Shown here piece by piece: positions 36,169 to 42,001 of a DNA stretch of 42,001 nt. A program made the position numbers and the translations under genes. The stretch is from assembly GCF_900103655.1 (NCBI RefSeq), contig NZ_FMXC01000019.1, forward strand, positions 1-42,001, read 5' to 3'. The stretch's first letter is position 1; each line of letters starts with the position of its first letter. The notes beneath the pieces were generated by a model. That model was not told the DNA's origin, made no database searches, and worked only from the letters and a program-made list of their open reading frames with translations. This DNA comes from Lactobacillus kefiranofaciens (lineage in GTDB: Bacteria; Bacillota; Bacilli; Lactobacillales; Lactobacillaceae).

Positions 36169-37134
36169 ATGAAATTAGGAATTGTCGGCAGTGGCATGAT
36201 CGTTCACGATTTTTTAACTACCGCTGATCAAATTAACAACTTAGAATTAGCAGCAATCTCAACTACCAAGCGTAGTGAACATATTGCCCAGGAATTAGCT
36301 AAAAAATATAATATTCAAAAAGTTTATACAGATAATGAAAAGATGATGGCAGATCCTGCTGTTGACACAGTCTATGTGGCAGTGCCAAACTTCTTGCATT
36401 ATGAAGTAGCCAAAGCCGCATTAGAGCATGGCAAAAATGTTATCTGTGAAAAGCCTTTTGTCTTAAGCGTAGATCAAGCCAAGAAATTAAAACAAATTGC
36501 TGACGAGCATGATTTAATCATCGTTGAAGCAATTACCAATCTCTATTTAGAGAATTTCAAACGTATTCAAGAAGAGTTGCCTAAGATCGCGCCGATTCAC
36601 ATCGTAAACTTGAATTACACGCAATATTCTAGCCGTTATGACGCCTTTTTAAAAGGTGAAATTGCCCCAGTCTTTGATCCTAAAAAAGACGGTGGTGCCT
36701 TGATGGATCTGAATATCTATAACATTCACCTGGCAGCAGCACTATTTGGCTTGCCCGATGAAGCGAAGTATTATGCCAATATGCAAAAAGGCGTTGATAC
36801 TTCTGGTACCTTGCATCTTTCTTATAACGACAAGCAGGCATCCCTCACCGCCAGCAAAGATAGCTACGTAACGCCACGCTCCTTTATCGAAGGAGAAAAA
36901 GGCAGCATCTACTTCGATGGCTCAACCGGAACGCTGGATAACCTCACGATCGAAATGCGTAACCAGCAACCTAAGCGTTACAACTTAAACAAATATCCGC
37001 ACCGAATGGCTAGTGAATTCAACGCTTTTAGCCAAATGATTGATCAACATGACACGCGTAAAGCTGACGCGGCCTTCGTTAATACGCTAGAAACTATGCA
37101 AATTTTAGTAGCAGCACGGAATTCAATGGAATAA
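36169..37134 (+). CDS. Gfo/Idh/MocA-family NAD(P)-dependent oxidoreductase
   Basis: A 321-residue two-domain dehydrogenase. The N-terminal Rossmann fold begins LGIVGSGMIVHDFL (GxGxx motif), and the catalytic-region EKPF lies near residue 98. The C-terminal alpha/beta domain carries GGALMDLNIYNIHLAAALFG, where the family places its active-site Asp/His. Members oxidise or reduce sugars, inositol or related compounds; the substrate cannot be told, and no sugar transporter lies nearby. Probably co-transcribed with the upstream lipoprotein gene. Confidence 0.88.
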   Translation: MKLGIVGSGMIVHDFLTTADQINNLELAAISTTKRSEHIAQELAKKYNIQKVYTDNEKMMADPAVDTVYVAVPNFLHYEVAKAALEHGKNVICEKPFVLSVDQAKKLKQIADEHDLIIVEAITNLYLENFKRIQEELPKIAPIHIVNLNYTQYSSRYDAFLKGEIAPVFDPKKDGGALMDLNIYNIHLAAALFGLPDEAKYYANMQKGVDTSGTLHLSYNDKQASLTASKDSYVTPRSFIEGEKGSIYFDGSTGTLDNLTIEMRNQQPKRYNLNKYPHRMASEFNAFSQMIDQHDTRKADAAFVNTLETMQILVAARNSME

Positions 37135-37139
37135 AAATT

Positions 37140-37167
37140 AACACCCGGGAAATAATTCCTGGGTGTT
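37140..37167. terminator. Bidirectional terminator between the oxidoreductase and antiporter genes
   Basis: aacacccggga pairs with tcctgggtgtt (one G-T) around a 6-nt loop, followed by T on the plus side and preceded by an A-rich run, between two convergent genes. Confidence 0.8.
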
Positions 37168-37175
37168 TTTATTTT

Positions 37176-39011
37176 CTATCCACAACTTAACAAGTCGCGC
37201 ACACGATCAGCGGCCTTGAATTCACCTGAGAAGACTAAAATGTCGTTTGGTTCAATCACTGTATTACCATGCGGCGTCAACCATTCATCCCCACGACGAA
37301 TACGACTAACCGTAATCTGATCAATGAATTCCAGATCCATTAACTGCCGTCCCGTATAAGACGTGTTCTTCACCTGAACAGAATACAGCACATTTTTGGT
37401 ATCCGTCATGATTCGGTAAACCGTTGGCGACTCAATCATCGCCCGCATCAAGGCAGCATGAACATTGGTAAAGTTGAAGATCTCAATACCTTTTGCCTTA
37501 AGTTCAGCTAAAGTATCGCTCGTCACTTCGCTTAACCGCGCAATCACGCGATTTACGCCTTCATACTTAGCAATCTTAGCAATCTTGATATTGTCTTCAT
37601 CGGCATGGTTAGAGGCTACCAAGATATCACAATCAAAGGCACCAGCCTTTTCCAAGGTTGCTTGCTTCAGATCTGGCAAAAAGGTTAAATTCTTCACGCG
37701 GCTATCATAAGTCTCATATTGGTCCTTCTTATCAGTAAACATCTTGACTGAGTACCAATTAGCATGCAAATCATGCGCTACGGGTACCGTGAAGACATTT
37801 GCACCAATAATTACAACCCGCTTCTTGATCTTGTCTTCCTTAGTCAAGACAAAATTCTTGTTAAAGACAATCGGACTAAGGATGCAAACAATAACCGCTG
37901 CCAGAATAAAAGCATCTGACTGTGTAGAAGTAATCGCGTGCAGTTTGCGGGCTACTTGCAAAGTTGGCAAAACAATCGTAATCGTTGTTGCAGTCAAAAA
38001 TCCACCAGCAAAGGCATTTCTCTTGCAGAAATATTTCATATACACCAAGACTACTGGCACTTTTGCTAAGAACAAAAAGATTACCAAGACCGGTAAGAGC
38101 ATTAAGGATGCTGGATGAGCAAATAATGACCGCAAGTTCAAGCCAACGCCAGTCATAATGAAGAAAATTGGAATAAAGAAGCCGTAGCCAATCGAGGTCA
38201 ACTTGTCCTTGGTTGATTCACTGGGCTCTAACAGTTTCATCACCATACCGGCTAAAAAGGCACCCAAGATATTTTCGGCACCCACACTTTCAGCGACTGT
38301 CACTAAAGCAAAAATAAGGAAAAAGGCTAATCGAATATCCAGCTGCGTCGTGGCTTTCGTCACCTTGGCAAACCACAAATATGGCTGCTTGAAGCGCCGC
38401 AATAAAAAAATAGCAGCGATGAATAGCAAGATAATCAGCCACAGTTGTTCCTCGTTGCCTCCATTAATTGAGGCATAAATTGTTAATAACATCAACGGAA
38501 TAACTTCGCCCATGACGGCGGTAAGCAAAATTGTTTGCCCAATCGGCCGCCCTAGAATATCCTTTTCCTTTAAGGTCGCGATAACTACTCCAAGGGCCAC
38601 GGTCATTAAGATAATCGCAGCTAGCATTACCTCGCTGAAGAGGCCAACTAGCTTCAAGACGAAAGCCAGTACCACGGCTGTTACCACAATGCTAATAAAT
38701 GCCGTTACCGCAGTCTTTAACGGATCGACCGTCTTCCCCGACTGCGACTTTCCCTTAGGATTATTCTTCCTAGTTAATAAATCAAAATTGATCTCCATCC
38801 CTGACAGAAACATCAGCAAGATCACACCCAGATTCGACAAAAAAGTTAAATCATGGGTTGCAGAAACCAGATTAAAACCGCTGGACCCCATGATAATGCC
38901 GACAATGATCTCGGCCACAGCGGTTGGAACATTACTAATTTGAAAACGCGCCATCAAGATTGGTATCACCAATGCTAATAAGACGACTAAAAATAGCGAT
39001 AATTGTGCCAT
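37176..39011 (-). CDS. CPA2-family cation:proton antiporter with RCK domains
   Basis: A 611-residue protein with about 12-13 membrane helices (residues 1-380) of the Na+/H+ exchanger (KefB/NapA-like) type, including LSGMEI and the AFLAGMVMKLL helix region, followed by a cytoplasmic TrkA-N (RCK) nucleotide-binding domain from about 395 (VVIIGANVFTVPVAHDL) and a TrkA-C domain at the end (YTGRQLMDLEF). Such proteins exchange K+ or Na+ for H+ and are gated by nucleotides. Ion choice cannot be read. Monocistronic; a terminator separates it from the amidase gene upstream. Confidence 0.9.
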   Translation of the reverse strand: MAQLSLFLVVLLALVIPILMARFQISNVPTAVAEIIVGIIMGSSGFNLVSATHDLTFLSNLGVILLMFLSGMEINFDLLTRKNNPKGKSQSGKTVDPLKTAVTAFISIVVTAVVLAFVLKLVGLFSEVMLAAIILMTVALGVVIATLKEKDILGRPIGQTILLTAVMGEVIPLMLLTIYASINGGNEEQLWLIILLFIAAIFLLRRFKQPYLWFAKVTKATTQLDIRLAFFLIFALVTVAESVGAENILGAFLAGMVMKLLEPSESTKDKLTSIGYGFFIPIFFIMTGVGLNLRSLFAHPASLMLLPVLVIFLFLAKVPVVLVYMKYFCKRNAFAGGFLTATTITIVLPTLQVARKLHAITSTQSDAFILAAVIVCILSPIVFNKNFVLTKEDKIKKRVVIIGANVFTVPVAHDLHANWYSVKMFTDKKDQYETYDSRVKNLTFLPDLKQATLEKAGAFDCDILVASNHADEDNIKIAKIAKYEGVNRVIARLSEVTSDTLAELKAKGIEIFNFTNVHAALMRAMIESPTVYRIMTDTKNVLYSVQVKNTSYTGRQLMDLEFIDQITVSRIRRGDEWLTPHGNTVIEPNDILVFSGEFKAADRVRDLLSCG

Positions 39012-39041
39012 TATACTCCCCTTTCATCAGTGCAATTATAC

Positions 39042-39083
39042 AAAAAAATACGTCCTATTCCTATTATTTAGAATAAGACGCAT
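39042..39083 (-). terminator. Terminator after the SLAP amidase gene
   Basis: Minus-strand GCGTCTTATTC pairs with GAATAGGACGT (with mismatches), followed by T7 at 39048-39042. Confidence 0.75.
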
Positions 39084-39088
39084 TCTGA

Positions 39089-40182
39089 TTAATCAATGTC
39101 ACTGGCCAACACATATTGTGTAGCATTCAATGCATAGTACTTTTGACCTTTAATCTTGATTTGACTGCCGTAAGTTAATACTCGCCTGCCCTTCTTAACA
39201 AGATTCTCTTTTTCGATGCGGCCTAAGCGCGTGCGTAAGTAGGTATCTTTGTTCACGACTCTAGCGGTTGCGTCAATGTTAGAAGCTACAACGTACTGGT
39301 TCTTGCCAATCTCGTAGTACTTCTTCTTGTTGATCAACTTGTAGCCGCGAACCACTACCGGACTGCCAGCCTTCTTGAGCGTCTTAGTCCGTTTGCCCTT
39401 GCTGTTATAGACATAAGCGTCATGGCCGAGAGTAACCGCACCTTGAACTACCGGCAATTCTTCCTTAGTCTTGTTCGGATCCTTGGTCTTCTTGTCACTA
39501 TTCTTGTCTTGCAAGTCATAGTAATACTTAATCAAGGAATAGAACTGATCCATGCTGTAGCCCCACTTGGCAAAATAGCCATCAGGGTCAACGTGGTCAG
39601 TGCCACCTAAGAAGGTGCTAACCGCATGGTGCGACCAGATTGTCCCTTCGCCATCTTCGCAGGCATTGTCAGGCTTCAGATCATAACGATGGAGCAATTT
39701 GGCAATATAGATTGCGTCATTGTTGATCGACTTAGCAAAAGCATCCCGACTATCTTCTTCACACAGCTCAATCTGAATGAAACGATCGTTAGCTTGAGGA
39801 CCAGCTCCCCAAGTACCCCTGTCAGGTGACCGCATCTGGATAACTTGCTTGCTATCAACAAAGGCATGCACGTAAGCATTGATGTTCATCCATTCCCGGT
39901 TGAAATAAATTGCCTCATCATGGGCGGTAGCACCTGGGTCATCGGTCTCATGCACGACGATGCCCTCAGGCTTGCCACTTTGATATTCAACTCCAGGGAA
40001 TTTATTATACTTAATCCCTTCTAGCTTAAGCATCTTGTATAGATAGGTTACCCCACTATACTTGTACTTCTTAGCGATGGAATTAATTGAAGCGGCCTGA
40101 ACGTGATCAATTTTAAAATTAAACGCCACTCCTAATAGACTAATTATTGTAATTAAGGTAATAGAGGTTTTTTTATGTTCAC
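39089..40182 (-). CDS. N-acetylmuramoyl-L-alanine amidase with SLAP repeats, signal peptide frameshifted
   Basis: The protein has an amidase_2 (PGRP-like) domain at about residues 50-205 (VVHETDDPGATAHDE, IQIELCEED, WSHHAVSTFLGGTDHVDPDGYF) with zinc-binding histidines, and two C-terminal SLAP repeats (HDAYVYNSKGKRTKTL; TYLRTRLGR) for S-layer/wall anchoring. The natural start is GTG 40182, 6-7 nt after AAGGAGG, giving NIKK and then a hydrophobic signal core. The A7 run at 40174-40168 puts the core out of frame: the GTG frame stops after nine codons, while the body frame can start only at an internal GTG (40129) in the middle of the signal. One more A would restore a 364-residue secreted enzyme. 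It lies 17 bp after the glucosaminidase gene. Confidence 0.85.
40168..40174 (-). repeat. Poly-A tract in the amidase signal-peptide codons
   Basis: Seven A on the coding strand, where eight would keep frame from the GTG start. The tract length makes slip-strand or transcriptional slippage possible. Confidence 0.8.
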
Positions 40183-40199
40183 GTAAGGCCCTCCTTATG

Positions 40200-41414
40200 T
40201 TACATGAAGTTCGACTTCTTGACGTATTGACGAATACCGATTCTGTAGTACTTCTTGCCGTTAATCTTCACAGCACTGCCGTAAGTTGCGAGTTGCTGGT
40301 TCTTCTTGTGCTTCAAGTTGTTGTCACGATTGCCAAATTGGTTATAGACATAAGCATTGTGCTTCAAGAATCTCAAGGTACCGTCAATATTGCCGGCAGC
40401 GATGTATTCATTCTCACCCACACGGTAGTAGATCTTCTTGTTAATGGTCTTGGTGCCGTAGGTAGCAATCAACTTGCTGCCTTCGTCATCGCTGACCTTG
40501 TACATCTTGCCCTTAACACGCTTGCCCTTTTCGTTATAAACATAAGCATTGTGCATTAAGTTCTTCTCTACCTTGGCTGCGCCCTTAGGTGCCTGAGTGA
40601 TTGGTTCGGTAGTCTTAGTGCTGTGACCTAAAGAAGTACCGTTGATCCAACCCTTGCCGTTAATGTACATTCTGGTTGAACCGTTGCGGTAAGTGATGGT
40701 CTTAGTAACAATGACCTTCTCGCCAGCCTTTACAGAGCCAATTGCCTTGGCAATTGAGTGATCAGTTGGCCAGTTGTAAGTAGAACCAGACTTGCTTACT
40801 GTGTAGTTCTTAGCGGTTCTAGAAATCACTGGATCGTACTTGTTCAGATTGTGGCTGGTAATTCTGGAATTAAGGGCAACATCATAGTTGCTGGCTGTCG
40901 CATAAGTTCCAGTAAGAGACTTAGTTGCTTCAGCGTAAGTGTTGGCATTTTCAATCCAAGCACCCTTGTAGCGTAATGGTTGCCAGGATACGCCTTCACG
41001 CAACTTCTTACCATTATCTTCGAATGATTCTTCAAAAGAATTATATTTTCTAAACTTGGCGTTAATGTAATAGCTCTTGCCATTCTTCTCTTCGCGAGTT
41101 CTGGCAGAGTAAGTTGGTTCAACCCAGCTGGCATCAGCCTTCACACCAAAAAGATTGTTGGTATTAACGGCTAAGCCTGATTGACCCCAGCCAGATTCAA
41201 CAATGGCTTGAGCAATCATTACTGATGGATATGTACCATATTTCTTAGCAGCTTTTTCAGCTTGTTTAGCGGCTTTTTTCAAGAAAGCATTCTGATCCAA
41301 AGTCGCCGCAGAAACCTTTTGGCTTTGAGGCTGAACAACATAATTAGCAGCTGGCAGCACAGTGGAAGTCAACACTGCTGCACAAGCAATGCTAGTCAAA
41401 AGTCTCTTCTTCAT
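40200..41414 (-). CDS. Endo-beta-N-acetylglucosaminidase (GH73) with SLAP repeats
   Basis: A secreted wall hydrolase of 404 residues from ATG 41414 (MKKRLLTS), preceded by AGGAGG; an ATG at 41438 upstream overlaps the SD and was rejected. The signal peptide ends near VSAA (about residue 37). The glucosaminidase domain covers about 40-205 with catalytic Glu73 in AIVESGWGQSGL. A short linker with an SH3-like stretch leads to two SLAP repeats (MHNAYVYNEKGKRVKG; KHNAYVYNQFGNRDN) for surface anchoring. Together with the amidase 17 bp downstream it forms a two-enzyme autolysin operon, likely for daughter-cell separation. Confidence 0.92.
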   Translation of the reverse strand: MKKRLLTSIACAAVLTSTVLPAANYVVQPQSQKVSAATLDQNAFLKKAAKQAEKAAKKYGTYPSVMIAQAIVESGWGQSGLAVNTNNLFGVKADASWVEPTYSARTREEKNGKSYYINAKFRKYNSFEESFEDNGKKLREGVSWQPLRYKGAWIENANTYAEATKSLTGTYATASNYDVALNSRITSHNLNKYDPVISRTAKNYTVSKSGSTYNWPTDHSIAKAIGSVKAGEKVIVTKTITYRNGSTRMYINGKGWINGTSLGHSTKTTEPITQAPKGAAKVEKNLMHNAYVYNEKGKRVKGKMYKVSDDEGSKLIATYGTKTINKKIYYRVGENEYIAAGNIDGTLRFLKHNAYVYNQFGNRDNNLKHKKNQQLATYGSAVKINGKKYYRIGIRQYVKKSNFM

Positions 41415-41443
41415 GAATTTTCCTCCTAAATATAACACTTTCT

Positions 41444-41472
41444 ATTGTATATGCGAATTCCGCGTTAAACAA
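41444..41472 (-). promoter_or_regulatory. Promoter of the autolysin operon
   Basis: Minus-strand TTGTTT (41472-41467), 17-bp spacer, TACAAT (41449-41444), 30 nt before the start codon. Confidence 0.65.
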
Positions 41473-41703
41473 GCTTTCTAGCGTATTTGTAGGCAAAAAG
41501 TAATATTCCTATTACTGCATTTTTATGTGAAAATGCATATTTTTGTAATTCTGAAAATAGAGAACTGATTTTGAAAGAAAAATTTGGAAGAGTTTAAATC
41601 TAAAGAAAAAAATAGGTCTTTTTTGCGTAATAAATAATAGAGGGGCTGCTTCAGTAGTCAAAACTAAGAAATGAGGAATGTTAGAAAATATTAGGTCAAT
41701 ACA
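41473..41703. other. Intergenic region beside an IS end, no gene seen
   Basis: AT-rich DNA between the autolysin promoter and the IS605-type remnant. An open frame at 41512-41718 (minus) has no SD and low-complexity residues, and was not accepted. The IS boundary must lie in or near this stretch but could not be fixed. Confidence 0.45.
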
Positions 41704-41723
41704 GTCATTTTGCTTCAAATGAC
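41704..41723. repeat. Small perfect hairpin near the IS605-type right end
   Basis: gtcattt (41704-41710), loop tgcttc, aaatgac (41717-41723). IS200/IS605 elements carry subterminal hairpins recognised by TnpA as single strands; this one lies 167 bp beyond the tnpB stop, a plausible but unproven right-end hairpin. Confidence 0.35.
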
Positions 41724-41724
41724 C

Positions 41725-41889
41725 CTATTTTCCTAAGAATGCAACTTTTTTTAGCCAATATCTGCCGTCAACCTTTTTAAAACACTCCGTTTATCTATGA
41801 TGATAACCGAAGCTATAAGGACAACTTTACAACAGCGTCAACCCAGCTAAAGCCAGCCGCCAAGCTATTTTCGTTTGTCAAGTGGACGC
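41725..41889 (-). ncRNA. Candidate omega-RNA region downstream of tnpB
   Basis: TnpB nucleases use a guide RNA made from the 3' end of their element, overlapping or following the tnpB stop. Here the 165 nt after the stop are gene-free and hold paired segments on the minus strand: GCGTC (41889-41885) with GACGC (41839-41835), and an ATAGC-TTCG-GTTAT hairpin with a UUCG loop at 41816-41803. The RNA end and guide cannot be set without the element boundary. Confidence 0.35.
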
Positions 41890-42001
41890 TCAAATGAGAG
41901 GCGACCATTTGACTGGATGCAACACTGCATCCGCTATCCCTTCATCTAATGAAAATTTAGGGAATACTTTTCTGATTATCTGCAAGGCTCCGTTAATATC
42001 C
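41890..42001 (-). CDS. tnpB: IS605-type TnpB, C-terminal 36 residues (runs in from outside)
   Basis: Reading leftward from the window edge, a frame begins DINGALQIIRKVFP and ends KWSPLI before TGA at 41892-41890. DxNGA followed by (I/L)xRKV is the end of the RuvC-III motif of IS605 OrfB/TnpB proteins, whose Asp is the third catalytic residue. The rest of the gene is outside the window, so completeness is unknown. Confidence 0.75.
   Translation of the reverse strand, partial: DINGALQIIRKVFPKFSLDEGIADAVLHPVKWSPLI

Noticed and set aside
38512-38943. Open frame of 143 codons on the plus strand within the antiporter gene
   Set aside because: Shadow of hydrophobic codons of the membrane domain; no independent support.
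41512-41718. Open frame of 68 codons on the minus strand near the IS end
   Set aside because: No SD, biased composition from AT-rich DNA and overlap with a hairpin; no protein family recognised.

Overview
The window is low-GC Firmicute DNA and reads as a chromosomal segment of a Lactobacillus of the acidophilus/helveticus/crispatus group. The evidence is the C1B thiol peptidases (PepE/PepC type), an oligopeptide (Opp) permease, SLAP-domain (S-layer-associated) wall enzymes, an IMP dehydrogenase without CBS domains, Tyr T-box and Mg2+ M-box leaders, and a CIRCE-controlled Hsp20. The species assignment is inference from gene content and recalled protein similarity; no database search was run.

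Layout. 1-260: the 5' end of an ISLre2-type transposase gene and its hairpin-rich flank. 300-4472 (-): translation/RNA-processing operon metG, tatD (frameshifted), rnmV, rsmA, with overlapping ends. 4570-7485 (-): a P-type Mg2+-ATPase-like gene under an M-box riboswitch; the protein keeps DKTGT but has lost two other hallmark motifs. 7532-9652 (-): trpS, comEB and a TPM-domain membrane protein. 9771-10480 (+): SRAP/HMCES-type protein and tRNA-Gly(CCC). 10541-11743 (-): degenerate CPBP-like membrane protein and greA. 11831-13846 (+): CIRCE, hsp20, pepE. 13928-22733 (-): oligopeptide uptake, two tandem OppA lipoproteins and OppBCDF, with guaB between them. 22904-25002 (-): HD hydrolase, a second PepE-like peptidase and tRNA-Thr(GGU). 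25122-27365 (-): small secreted SLAP-like protein; tyrS with T-box leader. 27396-32139 (-): cell-envelope cluster of LCP protein, frameshifted plsY-like gene and a 995-residue LtaS-like sulfatase. 32239-34368 (-): mini mutarotase-like protein, pcp, gpmA, with a candidate plus-strand small RNA between pcp and gpmA. 34535-37134 (+): two lipoproteins and a Gfo/Idh/MocA oxidoreductase. 37176-41414 (-): CPA2 antiporter, amidase and glucosaminidase with SLAP repeats. 41700-42001: 3' end of an IS605-type tnpB and a candidate omega-RNA region.

How the genes fit together. Opp imports peptides and the C1B peptidases hydrolyse them, while pcp removes N-terminal pyroglutamate: an amino-acid-scavenging lifestyle typical of milk- or host-adapted lactobacilli. 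The two SLAP hydrolases, LCP protein, LtaS-like enzyme and small SLAP-like protein serve wall and S-layer upkeep.

Most notable points: three genes (tatD, plsY-like, amidase) are each broken by a small indel at a short homopolymer, the amidase within its signal-peptide codons; the Mg-ATPase-like protein looks catalytically altered although its riboswitch is intact; a compact two-hairpin transcription unit lies at 33521-33613. I found no CRISPR array, phage module or clear new defence system.
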